Part shown: piece after piece, positions 26,062-35,121 of the stretch
Numbering within the stretch: the first letter of the stretch is position 1
Layout: each line of letters starts with the position of its first letter
Source: Roseiflexus sp.
GTDB lineage: Bacteria > Chloroflexota > Chloroflexia > Chloroflexales > Roseiflexaceae
Length of the DNA stretch: 64,000 nucleotides
Reading direction: 5' to 3'
Assembly (NCBI GenBank): GCA_025062325.1
Contig: JANXAL010000069.1
Span: 1-64,000, forward strand
Translations under genes and position numbers: made by a program
Notes under the pieces: generated by a model
Databases searched by the model: none
Told to the model about the DNA's origin: nothing
Seen by the model: the letters and a program-made list of their open reading frames with translations, nothing else

Positions 26062-26598
26062 ATGAAATCTCGTCTGGTGCGCAGTCGTCGTGATGCAGTT
26101 ATCGCTGGCGTGTGCGGCGGCCTTGGCGAATATTTTCAGATCGATCCGGTGATTGTTCGCCTGATCTTTGTGCTGGTCACCCTGACCAGCGGCCTCGGTT
26201 TCCTATTGTATCCGATACTGTGGATTATTATGCCGAAGGCGCCGCCTGATGCGCCGTCTACTTTCTCCGGTCTGGGGCAGGCGATGGAGGAACACGGCGC
26301 TGTGTTCAGCCGTCAGGCGTATGAGGCCCAGTATGCTCGGCAACGAGGATATGCTGATTCGTCGTTTGCCGATATATCTCCAGATCTGCCTAACACGGGG
26401 CAGACGATCAATCTGCGTCTCGATCCCGCCGCACCAGCGCCAAAGCCAGCGTCTCGTCGGCGTGTGAACTGGGCTGGTATTGTGCTCATTGGGCTTGGGC
26501 TGATCTTCCTGGCTGAGCAGTTCGGCATCGACGCCGATATTGTGTTTCCACTGCTGATGATTCTCGTTGGAGGGATACTTATCTTCCGTCATCGGTAG
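26062..26598 (+). CDS. PspC-domain membrane protein
   Basis: A 178-residue protein. Residues 1-60 are a PspC domain (SRRDAVIAGVCGGLGEYFQI, then LIFVLVTLTSGLGFLLYPIL), found in phage-shock and envelope stress proteins. A hydrophilic linker of about 75 residues leads to two C-terminal helices (WAGIVLIGLGLIFLAEQFG, VFPLLMILVGGILIF) like those in LiaI/LiaF-type proteins. The start at 26,062 opens the PspC domain; an upstream in-frame start adds 12 unrelated residues. Role in envelope stress response is inferred from the domain. Confidence 0.85.
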   Translation: MKSRLVRSRRDAVIAGVCGGLGEYFQIDPVIVRLIFVLVTLTSGLGFLLYPILWIIMPKAPPDAPSTFSGLGQAMEEHGAVFSRQAYEAQYARQRGYADSSFADISPDLPNTGQTINLRLDPAAPAPKPASRRRVNWAGIVLIGLGLIFLAEQFGIDADIVFPLLMILVGGILIFRHR

Positions 26599-27224
26599 TA
26601 CGTCGTTATGACGCAGCGCAGGGCAATGTGGACGGCCTTGGCATCGCGTGTTGTCGGTGTGCGCCAGGGGCAGGATAATAACGCTGCGTCCAGGTAAGCT
26701 CGATGCGCTGACGGCGTCGCCCGAACAATTGTCTGGCTGGATGCAATTCCAGACCCCTCCCTATTCCACGAGTCGTGACGAGTTGACCGTCCGCCGGTCA
26801 TCACCAACTGCCAGAGAGCAATCGAGCGCGCGTTGGTCCTCGTATACCAAATAGCAGGCACAGTCTGTTGTGTGGCCCGCCGCGCCGGGGCAGTCTTTTT
26901 GCTTCGTCCAGCGGGTGCGGCGAGCGCAACCAGGGCGCTTGCTGCAAAGAGCGCGATCTCGCAGCGCAAGTACGCAAGGGCCTTCATTCGGCGGTCGTCC
27001 TGGTGTTGGAACAATGAGCTTCTGCTGACGCGCCATTATCGCTTTGCCGCTTTGTTCAGAGTCGGATAAGATGGATGTCAGAGAAAGGCGACGTCAGGAT
27101 GATCGGTTGCGAATGGATAGGGTCTGAGCCGATAACCTGCATGCGCAACCAGGACGCCATGCTTGAAGCCTGCTGATCTGAGCGTCTAATAGGGCATAGC
27201 ACCACAAGAGACAGGAAGATCGCA
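26599..27224. other. 626-bp region without a supported gene
   Basis: Both strands were read. A minus-strand stretch around 26,850-26,990 encodes a signal-peptide-like segment (ALFAASALVALAAPAGRS) but the following sequence has no family resemblance and no good start. AGGAAG near 27,212 is the ribosome-binding site of the next gene. Confidence 0.4.
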
Positions 27225-28076
27225 ATGTTGACCGAGTCCGTTCCGCATTCTGCCCATGCCGCTGCCTCACCATCGGCCGAAAGACGGAGAGTCGAATCTT
27301 TGACCGTTTGGGCCGGCTCACCGGGCGTCCTGCTGATCCATGGCTTTGGCGGGGATCCGGCGGAAGTCCGTCCGCTGGCGGCTGCGTGTCTTCGTGAAGG
27401 GTACAGCGTGCATGCACCGTTGCTCCCTGGTCATGGTGCGCTTCCCGATGCGCTTGCTGGCGTTCAATGGCGGCAATGGGCGGAGACTGCAGCGCAGGGA
27501 TTCGCCATGCTGCACCATCGGTGCTCCGGGGTTGTCGTTGTTGGCTTCTCGATGGGAGCGTTGCTTGCGCTGCTTCTGGCAGCGCAACTGCCAGTTGAGC
27601 GGCTCGTTGTGCTGGCGCCAGCCCTGAGCCTGCGCGGTCAACTTCTGGTGAATTTGAGCAGTATCGCGCGATACGCCATTTCATGGTACTATCCTCTTGC
27701 AGGCGCTGATTTCAGCGATCCGGCGCTGCGCATGTTGATCCGCCACCGCGCCCCGGATGCTGATCTGGATGATCCGGTGGTCTGCGAGCAGTTGCGTCGC
27801 ACGGTGCGAGTGCCACTGGCTGCGATCCATCAATTGACCCTGCTGCAACGCCGCGCCTGGCGTGTGCTGCCGCGCGTCACGGCGCCGACGCTGGTGATTC
27901 AGGGGAGCAATGACTCGACAGTCGACCCCCGCTCCGCCAGGCAGGTCGTGCGGCGTATCAGCTCGACCGACTGTCGATTGGTCTGGTTGGAAGGATATGG
28001 ACATCAGTTGCTCCTTGGCGAGGGCGGCGAGTGTGTAGCTCGTACCGTCATCGCCTGGCTTCAGGGACGGATGTAA
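27225..28076 (+). CDS. Alpha/beta hydrolase, carboxylesterase-like
   Basis: A 283-residue serine hydrolase of the Est30/monoacylglycerol-lipase-like group. The oxyanion region is GVLLIHGFGGDPAEV, the nucleophile elbow is GFSMG, the acid is in VIQGSNDSTVD and the histidine in LEGYGHQLLL near the C-terminus, so the catalytic triad is complete. No signal peptide is apparent. AGGAAG lies upstream of the ATG. The FG-GAP gene starts about 20 nt after the stop and may be cotranscribed. The substrate is unknown. Confidence 0.85.
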   Translation: MLTESVPHSAHAAASPSAERRRVESLTVWAGSPGVLLIHGFGGDPAEVRPLAAACLREGYSVHAPLLPGHGALPDALAGVQWRQWAETAAQGFAMLHHRCSGVVVVGFSMGALLALLLAAQLPVERLVVLAPALSLRGQLLVNLSSIARYAISWYYPLAGADFSDPALRMLIRHRAPDADLDDPVVCEQLRRTVRVPLAAIHQLTLLQRRAWRVLPRVTAPTLVIQGSNDSTVDPRSARQVVRRISSTDCRLVWLEGYGHQLLLGEGGECVARTVIAWLQGRM

Positions 28077-28094
28077 CGCACGAAAAGCGGGGAC

Positions 28095-29462
28095 GTGCTC
28101 ATGTTTATTGATTGCAGCCATTTGATCCGTTCTAACCCGCCGCGCCTGCACTATGGCGTGGCAGTGGTTGACGTGGATGACGATGACGCCTGGGAAATAT
28201 TCATTGCTGGCTTCGATGGCGCCAATCGCGTGTTGCGCTGGGACGGATCCGGTTTCGTCGATATTGTTGATGAGACCCTTGCGGATGCCCGGCGTCAGGC
28301 CATCGGCGTGGCGGCTGGCGATCTGGATGGCGATGGCCGGGAGGAGATTTACGTTCTCAATACCGACACCTTCGCCGGTCGCAAACGCTTTGGCGATCGG
28401 TTGTTCGATTTTCAGGAAACTGGCTGGGTCGATCTGTTCGAGTTGCCGCAAAACCGTGAGGCGCTCAATTTGACCGCTGGACGCTCGGTGGCAGTCGTAG
28501 ATCGACTAGGTACAGGGCGCTACGGCTTCTTTGTAGCGAATTACGGCGGACCTTTTCGTCTGTACGAACTCGACCGTTTTGGCGAAGTGCAGGATATGGC
28601 AAGCGCCGCTGGCGTCAGTTTTACTACCGGCGGACGCGGTGTGATCACCCTGCCGCTGGTGACGTCGCGCATGGATATTTTTACTGTCAACGAGAATGGC
28701 CCTAATCTGCTCTTCGCCAATCGTGGCGATGGCACATTCGAGGAAATTGCCCGCCGCGCCGGTTTGCGCGATCCATACGAGCACGGTCGGGGAGTTGCGG
28801 CAGGCGATTTCGATGGCGATGGCCGGTTCGATCTAGTGTACGGGAATTGGGAGGGACCGCATCGCCTGTTTTTGCAAAAGTGGGACGGACTGTTCGTTGA
28901 TGTCGCGCCGCCAGATATGGCAGCGCCGTCGCGGGTTCGCACGGTTATCGCCGCCGACTTTGACAACGACGGCGAACAGGAGATCTTTTTCAACAATATT
29001 GGCGAACCGAACCGGCTGTTTGCGCGCCGCGGCGATGGGTGGACGAGGATTGATCCGGGCGATGCGCTTGAGCCAGCCGGGTTGGGCACCGGCGCAGCGG
29101 TCGGCGATTTTGATGGCGATGGACGACTGGAGTTGTTAATCAGTCACGGTGAAGCCGATCTGCAACCGCTGAGCCTGTACCGTCCCGTCCCCAACGATCA
29201 TGCCTGGCTGCGCGTTCTGCCATTGACACGCGCTGGTGCGCCTGCACGCGGCGCTGTTGTTACGATCTCTGCGGGCGGCAGGCGGCAAATGCGGGCTGTC
29301 GATGCTGGCAGCGGGTATCTGTGTCAGATGGAAGCGATAGCGCACTTCGGTTTGGGACACGTATGCACCGTTGAGTATGTTGAAGTGCGTTGGCCCGATG
29401 GCGCCGCAACGACCATTACTGCGCCGGAGGTAAACCGCGTGCTCCGCGTGCCGCATCCGTAA
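28095..29462 (+). CDS. FG-GAP repeat protein with ASPIC/UnbV C-terminal domain
   Basis: A 455-residue predicted beta-propeller. Calcium-binding-type DxDxDG repeats appear several times (AAGDLDGDGREEIY, AAGDFDGDGRFDLVYGN, AADFDNDGEQEIFFNN, VGDFDGDGRLELLI). The last 95 residues match the ASPIC/UnbV domain (GAVVTISAGGRRQMRAVDAG to EVRWPDGAATTI). Proteins of this CRTAC1-like class are usually exported, yet no signal peptide is seen here. The start is GTG at 28,095 or ATG two codons later; neither has a strong ribosome-binding site. Confidence 0.85.
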   Translation: MLMFIDCSHLIRSNPPRLHYGVAVVDVDDDDAWEIFIAGFDGANRVLRWDGSGFVDIVDETLADARRQAIGVAAGDLDGDGREEIYVLNTDTFAGRKRFGDRLFDFQETGWVDLFELPQNREALNLTAGRSVAVVDRLGTGRYGFFVANYGGPFRLYELDRFGEVQDMASAAGVSFTTGGRGVITLPLVTSRMDIFTVNENGPNLLFANRGDGTFEEIARRAGLRDPYEHGRGVAAGDFDGDGRFDLVYGNWEGPHRLFLQKWDGLFVDVAPPDMAAPSRVRTVIAADFDNDGEQEIFFNNIGEPNRLFARRGDGWTRIDPGDALEPAGLGTGAAVGDFDGDGRLELLISHGEADLQPLSLYRPVPNDHAWLRVLPLTRAGAPARGAVVTISAGGRRQMRAVDAGSGYLCQMEAIAHFGLGHVCTVEYVEVRWPDGAATTITAPEVNRVLRVPHP

Positions 29463-29468
29463 AGCCGC

Positions 29469-30674
29469 CTATAGCGTGGCGTCGAGGGCGCGCGCCAGCC
29501 CGACCACCAGGCGCACAGCGTTATTGAGGTGCGCTGCATCGAGCTTCGAGAGGTCATCGTGGCGCTCGTACTGATACGGCACATGTTGCTTGACATCGAG
29601 CGCGGCGATACCCATGGCGCGCCACCCGCGACGGCGCAGCACGCTGGCATGCGTGGCGCAACGGCAGACGCACGATCTTGCCGTCGTTTGTCCGCTCTCG
29701 ACGACGCGGGCTGCCAAACGCACCAGCAACGAATCCGCTGGTCGCGGGCGCAGTGCGCCTTCGGCGGCAAGGTAGCATAGCGTTCCGCTCCCAATGCCAT
29801 TAAGACTAATAAAGAAGGTGTGCTGCGGTTCAAATGGGTAGCGCCGCAGCAAATCGTTGATGCCTGCAGTGCTGTCGCCTGCGCCGATCCCAATCATCCA
29901 CACTTCTGTATGCTGGAGATGAGGCAACCGCGCAGCGCTCCCAATCAGCGTCGCTAGCGCCCCGGCGTAACTGATGGCGCCCGGGGTCGCCGGAGCGCGC
30001 TGGACGATGAACGCCGCAATGCCTTGCGCGAACAAAATGATTGCTGGCACAGCCTGCGCGTACCAGAGCCAGAGATGGAGATGGAAAAGAAATGGCGCAA
30101 TTGCGGCGATGCCCAACCCTAGCAGCAGTACCGCTGCCGCCGTGCGTCCGATGCGTCCAGTTCGACCGGCCCCCGCCTCCGCGAGCCAGCGCCCAATGGC
30201 CGGCGGTGAACTGAGCGGCGCCAGCACTACCAGGCGCCAGCGCATGTCTCCGGCTGCGGCGCGGGTCGCAACGACATTCTGGCTCAGGATGCGTGGCGTC
30301 AGGAGCGGGATGTTGGATAGCAGGGTCAGGAACGCTGCGCCGGAACTGACTGCAAACATCAGGATCGAGAGCAGCGGCATCCAGTGAAAACCAACAACGC
30401 CGATAACAGCCAGTGTTCCTACGACAATGCCATCGTAGCCCGGAAAACGGAACGCGCGGTACGATTCGGCGGACACACGAAACCCTGCCTGGCGAAGACG
30501 CGCATCAAGAAATGCGGCCATCTTCGCTTCACCGATTGATCCGGGGGAACGGGGTCCAATCGTGTCAACAATCTGTGCGGCAATTTCGAAGGGCGCCTCG
30601 AGCAGACGCCCTGACGGGCGGCGCTCCATTGCACTGCTCTGATCAGATGCCGTCACTGCCTGTGTCCGTCGCAT
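29469..30674 (-). CDS. M28 peptidase-like membrane protein with lost zinc ligands
   Basis: A 401-residue protein whose ends resemble M28 (aminopeptidase Y/Q) family members: IVDTIGPRSPGSIGEAKMA at the start and HVPYQYERHDDLSKLDAAHL at the end. Three or four hydrophobic segments lie between (about residues 85-115 and 195-250). The usual AHYDS zinc site is replaced by VLAPLSSPPAIG, the GAEE site by GAGDSTAG and the LDGIG aspartate by Asn in SLNGIGSG. It therefore looks like a non-catalytic homologue. A Cys cluster CVCRC precedes ATHASVLRRRGW. Confidence 0.65.
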   Translation of the reverse strand: MRRTQAVTASDQSSAMERRPSGRLLEAPFEIAAQIVDTIGPRSPGSIGEAKMAAFLDARLRQAGFRVSAESYRAFRFPGYDGIVVGTLAVIGVVGFHWMPLLSILMFAVSSGAAFLTLLSNIPLLTPRILSQNVVATRAAAGDMRWRLVVLAPLSSPPAIGRWLAEAGAGRTGRIGRTAAAVLLLGLGIAAIAPFLFHLHLWLWYAQAVPAIILFAQGIAAFIVQRAPATPGAISYAGALATLIGSAARLPHLQHTEVWMIGIGAGDSTAGINDLLRRYPFEPQHTFFISLNGIGSGTLCYLAAEGALRPRPADSLLVRLAARVVESGQTTARSCVCRCATHASVLRRRGWRAMGIAALDVKQHVPYQYERHDDLSKLDAAHLNNAVRLVVGLARALDATL

Positions 30675-30687
30675 ACTAGCATGGCAT

Positions 30688-30890
30688 GATAAACTAAAGG
30701 GTACCTCTCGGAGGTGGGACTATTGGAGGATTGAAGCGGTGCATAGTCTGTGACATGATCATGCGTGAAGTGCATGAACCTCTCCAATGCCGCTCCCGAC
30801 CCACACAGGAGGTGCCCCCGTGCTACGTAGCTTCTTCTACAAAGACTGATGTGGACTGACCTCCGAGGCGTTGGCGCCCCGGAGGTCTTT
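30688..30890 (+). ncRNA. Candidate structured RNA, 6S-like layout, unconfirmed
   Basis: Between two minus-strand genes the + strand shows a possible -10 (GATAAA, 30,688-30,693), then nested helices: GGGTACCTC (30,699) with GAGGTGCCC (30,809), GTGGG (30,714) with CCCAC (30,800), and TTGGAG (30,723) with CTCCAA (30,782). The helices bracket an asymmetric internal loop, recalling a 6S-type long hairpin. A GC-rich hairpin at 30,858-30,886 followed by TTTGC could terminate it. No Rfam consensus could be checked and no -35 is clear. Confidence 0.35.
30858..30886. terminator. GC-rich hairpin, possible terminator
   Basis: GACCTCCG and CGGAGGTC form an 8-bp stem with further GGCG/CGCC pairing. It could end the candidate RNA on the + strand (TTTGC follows) or the gene ending at 30,897 on the minus strand. 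The T-tracts are poor on both sides. Confidence 0.4.
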
Positions 30891-30896
30891 GCATTG

Positions 30897-33284
30897 TCAG
30901 GGAAGATCTTCGCCGTAGCGCCAGCGGTAGTAGTGTCGCCCGACATTGCCCATTTCAACGCGCCATCCAGGCGGGTTATCGGGCACATAGGTCAATGTGC
31001 GGCGCTCGAACAACTGGATCAGCACATCGCGCTCGATCCCGCCGACGCGTACGCGCGCCCAGAACGGTTCGCTAATCGGGTATCCGAGGACGAACAGCCA
31101 GTCGAACAGGCGGTCGTTGCGCAAACGTCCCCGGTCGTAGATCAACCCGCGTGCATTGAGATATTCCCAAAACACGACAGGAATGTTGTGACCGCTTTCC
31201 GGCACATAGTGGGCAATCCGCGTCTCGGTGCGCAGTGGTCCTTCGTATGTGCCGATGCGCCCCTGCCGATCAATGGTCATGCGCGGCAACTGTCCGGTGC
31301 GATCCGGTTCCGTCTGTGTGATGACGGCGGCAAAACTGGCGTACCACGGCGCATTGGGATCGTCCATGTCGCCCGCGACGGGGATGGCTGCCGCTTCGCG
31401 CTGAACGAACTCAGCGTCGCCGATCTGCATGCGCCCGGTGACCAGTTCCATCACCAGCAGGCCGGACGTGACAAACCAGGGGCTTGAGCGGTCGCCGAAG
31501 GGATTATTCACTTCCATCCGCCCCTTATCGAAGTACTGCACCTGCCGTATGCCGCTGGCCGCCTGCTGATAACTTTCGGCGCGCGCCATCAATCCGCGCG
31601 GTCCCCACAGCCAGCTGCGTTGCACTCTGCCGCTGGCAACGACCCGATCGGTGCGTTGCCAGAGTTGATCGAAGGCCACATCGGCGAAACCGACCAACGG
31701 CCCGTTGACAAATGCGCGCGCGGCGCCGTCCTGAGCGCTGCCGGACTCAGCGCCAGCCGCCCCGCTCGTTGCGGGTGTGCCGGTCGGCGTTGGCGTGCGA
31801 TCATCAAACGGCGCGACAGTCGGTGTCGGGGTTGTTCGCGGGGGAGTTGGCAGCACGGCTGGCTGAGGCGCACGCCCGCACTCCTCGTCCGGAACGCACA
31901 ACTGCAGAATCAGGTCGTAGCGGATGAACTGGTTGCCGAGGTCGCCGTTATTCTTGATCTGCGCATAGTAGAACCCGTCCACCCGCGGTACGAAGCGGAT
32001 CTGGGAGTCAAGCGATCCGGCGATATCGTCGCTAAAGTCGAGGAGGCGAATGCCGTCGCGATCAAACAGGTACATGACTGTGTCGGCGCCCGCCTGGGTC
32101 TGATTGTTGAAATCTGGCGCATTGCGGTAAGGCCGGGTGTCGGTATAGAGGTAATAGACTTTGCCTGCCTTGCCAAAGAACTTCACCCAGTCAGCGTCGC
32201 CTGTCGGGCAGAGTCGCCGACCGGGATGGATCTCGTTCGGCAGGATGAGTTTCGCCTGCTCTGGCAGCCCATCGTCTTCGTACAGATCACGGCAAATCTC
32301 GCCGACCATCGCGGCTGTCGGTCCGTAGCTTTCGGAGCGCACGACGAAGACGTAGGTGCGGTTGCCGCCGCCAATGCTGAGCGTATCACGAACGCGAACG
32401 AAGTAGATGCCGTCGCGTGGGGCGCGCCATGACTGAATGCGCGGCTTGATATCCTTAGGATCAGGACGCACTGGGTCGCGGTTGAAGAAATCGTCGTTGA
32501 ACGCCAGGCGCTGATCATTCTCGTCATACAGTTCGAGCGACAGGTCAAGACCCGGATCCATCCGTTCAATGTCAATTGTGTAGACCTTGCCGCCGACGCC
32601 GCCGAAGCGGAACCAGTCCTCATCGCCGATCTCGCAGATGCCATGGGTGACTGGCGAATCGACCAGCACTAGGCGCGCGCCGTCGGGATCGTTCCCCGGA
32701 TCGCGGGCGCCTTCGGGGCATACCGGACCCGGAGTTGGGGTCGGTCCGGGCGTGCGCGTCGGCGTTGGCGTGACGGTCGGCGATAGCGTCGGTGTGGCGG
32801 TCTGCCCGCCTACGGTCACGATAAAGGCGCCGAAGGTGCTTGTGGAGACAGTGCGCGTGCCGGTGGTGGCGAGGGGGTAGGAGCCGGTGACCGTAACGAG
32901 CAGGTCGTTGTACGTTCGAGGTATCGCGGTGCTGCCGATGCTCAATTGCAACTGGAAGGTTGTGCTTATTCCGCCGGGGATGTTATTCGGCAACTGCACT
33001 GGTCCCGGCGTACTGACCGTAATGCCAGTCGGTACGTTTGTCGCGGTGACGCTGAAAATTGTATTTGAGTTTATAGCGGCATCATTAATATTATTCGTCA
33101 ACTGGAACGTAAGCGTGATGATCGTTCCAGGGTCGCCCGACGGCGGCGGACCGACCTGCGTTAGCTGAAGCACCTGCTGCGCCCGAACGATGGTTAGAGG
33201 AACGCTCACGACAAGCGCGATGAGCAGTCCTAAGAGCGTCAGCGTGATTGCTGTTTTGCGTCGGGTCGTATACTGATGGCTCAC
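30897..33284 (-). CDS. Large secreted protein with two pre-peptidase C-terminal-type domains
   Basis: A 795-residue exported protein. A signal peptide (TAITLTLLGLLIALVVSVPL, then VRAQQ) is followed by a DUF11-like region, a Pro/Thr linker (TPTPTRTPGPTPTPGP), two beta-sandwich units typical of PPC domains (DEDWFRFGGVGGKVYTIDIE and DADWVKFFGKAGKVYYLYTD), a second Pro/Thr linker and a C-terminal region of about 260 residues ending ERRTLTYVPDNPPGW and GNVGRHYYRWRYG. That last motif recurs in secreted Chloroflexota proteins in my recollection. No catalytic domain is recognised; cell-surface function is inferred. Confidence 0.8.
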   Translation of the reverse strand: MSHQYTTRRKTAITLTLLGLLIALVVSVPLTIVRAQQVLQLTQVGPPPSGDPGTIITLTFQLTNNINDAAINSNTIFSVTATNVPTGITVSTPGPVQLPNNIPGGISTTFQLQLSIGSTAIPRTYNDLLVTVTGSYPLATTGTRTVSTSTFGAFIVTVGGQTATPTLSPTVTPTPTRTPGPTPTPGPVCPEGARDPGNDPDGARLVLVDSPVTHGICEIGDEDWFRFGGVGGKVYTIDIERMDPGLDLSLELYDENDQRLAFNDDFFNRDPVRPDPKDIKPRIQSWRAPRDGIYFVRVRDTLSIGGGNRTYVFVVRSESYGPTAAMVGEICRDLYEDDGLPEQAKLILPNEIHPGRRLCPTGDADWVKFFGKAGKVYYLYTDTRPYRNAPDFNNQTQAGADTVMYLFDRDGIRLLDFSDDIAGSLDSQIRFVPRVDGFYYAQIKNNGDLGNQFIRYDLILQLCVPDEECGRAPQPAVLPTPPRTTPTPTVAPFDDRTPTPTGTPATSGAAGAESGSAQDGAARAFVNGPLVGFADVAFDQLWQRTDRVVASGRVQRSWLWGPRGLMARAESYQQAASGIRQVQYFDKGRMEVNNPFGDRSSPWFVTSGLLVMELVTGRMQIGDAEFVQREAAAIPVAGDMDDPNAPWYASFAAVITQTEPDRTGQLPRMTIDRQGRIGTYEGPLRTETRIAHYVPESGHNIPVVFWEYLNARGLIYDRGRLRNDRLFDWLFVLGYPISEPFWARVRVGGIERDVLIQLFERRTLTYVPDNPPGWRVEMGNVGRHYYRWRYGEDLP

Positions 33285-33862
33285 GAGGACGTCTCTCCAA
33301 CCACGACAGCCTGAACCTGCGCCATTATACCACGGCGTCGGGGCAGGTCTCAGACCGATCCCGGCGATGACGGTTCCAACCGCCCTGGTGATGATCGTGT
33401 CACCAGCGGCGGAGGGATGCGGGGCCTCTCAAGCGGAGGCTTTGTAGGGTGCGAAGCAGGTGTGCCGCAGCCGGACGCTCTATTCCCCACGTCCCACCGA
33501 CCCCCAAATCCCACCACGGGAGACGGGGGAGTTGGGGCGTCCTGTCGCCTGAAACGGGCAACGCAACGTGAGGGCTTGCCGAAAAACCTACACTTGTGAG
33601 CTGCCCCCTTCTCCCACCCCCCTGCGCCCCCTGCAGTTGGGGGGTGAGGAAGGGAAAAGGGGGCGTTGGGGCGTCCTGTTGCTGAAACGAGCGATGCAAC
33701 GAAAGGGCTTGCCGGGAACATCTACCCCAATGCAGCAGATGAGGGCAAAGAAGTCGTCAGGACCAGGCAGACCTCCGTTGTACTCCAAATACCCGGCTTT
33801 GTGAGCAGAGGGGCGCATCTGTGCCGCCCTGCTCACGTGATTGTTCCTTTCGCCCTCGATAC
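33285..33862. repeat. MITE-like repeats downstream of the ABC transporter operon
   Basis: A full copy at about 33,427-33,600 (starts CTCAAGCGGAGGCTTTGTAG, ends CTACACTTGTGAG) and a second with CCCCCTTCTCCC core from 33,601 to about 33,735. A short GGGGCAGGTCTCAGACC palindrome fragment lies at 33,339-33,355. No gene is visible. Confidence 0.7.
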
Positions 33863-35104
33863 CTACCTCGCACTGATAAAGTCGGTGATCGCCACCCACT
33901 TGCCGTTCTCGACGCGGAACATCCGCAGCGCCTTGGCGCCGGCGTGATCGGTGGGACTGAAGACCACCGGCGGAGTCACGCCACCAGTATCGATCGGTCC
34001 CATCGTCTCAAGGGTATTCTTGATATTTTCGCCGGTCAACTCTTTCCCGTCCTTCAGCGTCCGCTCGATGCCGGCGACCAGGATCGATATGGCGGTCCAA
34101 CCTTGCACAAAGGTACTATCTGCACCGCCATAGTCGATCCCTTTCTCCTTCGCATAGTTGAGCGCCACCTTCGCGCCCTCGCCTTCCGGGCTGAATGGTA
34201 CGGCGCCGACCACGCCTTCGGCATCAGCGCCAGCCAGCTTGATCAACAATTCGTTGGCGCACCAGTTGAGGCACACGAACTGCACATCGAGCCCCAGGCT
34301 CTTCGCGTTCTTGATCGCCAGCGCCGCCGGGCTTGAGACGTTCTGGAGGAAGACGTAGTTGGCGCCATAATCGCGGATCTGCGTCAGTTGCGGCGTCAGG
34401 TCGGTAGCGCCACGCGGCGAGGGCACCTCCAGCGGCGTCTCAATGCCGTTTGCCTTGGCGAAGGCGGTCCCATCGGCAAGCGGCGAGCGTCCGAAGGGGC
34501 TGTCATTGATGAGATAGGCGAATTTGGGCAGACCGCTCTTCCCCTTCGCCTTCCAGTCGTCCAGCGCCCATTTCATGGCAATAATCAGTTGGTCAGAGTA
34601 GGTCGGCGCGACCAGGAAGTTGTAGGGCGTTTCGGCTGGATTTGCCAGAGATGCTGAATACGATGCCGAGATGAAGGGGATTTTGTCTTCGGTGATCTTG
34701 CCCTTGAGCGCTTCGGTGTCGCCAGTGCCCCAGCCGGAGAACGCTACCACGCGGTCCTGGGTGACGAATTGCGTGTATAGCTCCTCCGCGCGCGGCACTT
34801 CATAAGCATAGTCCTGACTGATCAGTTGCAACTGGCGACCGGCCACGCCGCCATTGGCGTTCTTCCAGTCGATAAAGGCAATCTGTCCTTTCGAGTAGGG
34901 GGTTCCGACGTCTGCCGTCGGGCCGGTGAGATCGAAGATCGCGCCGATCTTAATCGGCGGGCCGCCGGATGGCGCCGGCGTCGCTCCGCCTGTTCCGCCG
35001 CCAGTGGCAGGTTGTTGTGGTTGCGGTTGGCCGCATGCCGCCAGCAGCACTGCCAGTGCCAGCATCAGTGCGAGCGGGTTGAACCATCGTTGTTCGTTGC
35101 GCAT
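33863..35104 (-). CDS. ABC transporter substrate-binding lipoprotein, branched-chain amino acid type
   Basis: A 413-residue periplasmic-binding-protein-like lipoprotein. The signal ends in the lipobox LLAACG, followed by a Gln/Pro/Gly-rich linker. The mature protein starts IKIGAIFDLTGPTADVG and has two Rossmann-type lobes, as in LivJ/LivK and amide-binding proteins (VVAFSGWGTGDTEALKGKI, KFAYLINDSPFGRSPLADG). The start at 35,104 has AGGAGG upstream; a longer in-frame form lacks a signal peptide at its end. The ligand is unknown; an acyl-CoA ligase in the operon hints at an organic acid. Confidence 0.88.
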   Translation of the reverse strand: MRNEQRWFNPLALMLALAVLLAACGQPQPQQPATGGGTGGATPAPSGGPPIKIGAIFDLTGPTADVGTPYSKGQIAFIDWKNANGGVAGRQLQLISQDYAYEVPRAEELYTQFVTQDRVVAFSGWGTGDTEALKGKITEDKIPFISASYSASLANPAETPYNFLVAPTYSDQLIIAMKWALDDWKAKGKSGLPKFAYLINDSPFGRSPLADGTAFAKANGIETPLEVPSPRGATDLTPQLTQIRDYGANYVFLQNVSSPAALAIKNAKSLGLDVQFVCLNWCANELLIKLAGADAEGVVGAVPFSPEGEGAKVALNYAKEKGIDYGGADSTFVQGWTAISILVAGIERTLKDGKELTGENIKNTLETMGPIDTGGVTPPVVFSPTDHAGAKALRMFRVENGKWVAITDFISAR

Positions 35105-35121
35105 GCCTTCCTCCTTTGAAC

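Noticed and set aside
26589-27014. Minus-strand frame with signal-like segment ALFAASALVALAAPAGRS
   Set aside because: The rest lacks any recognisable pattern and the start region has no ribosome-binding site.
27094-27684. Minus-strand frame opposite the esterase gene start
   Set aside because: Arg-rich shadow of a gene with a complete catalytic triad on the other strand.
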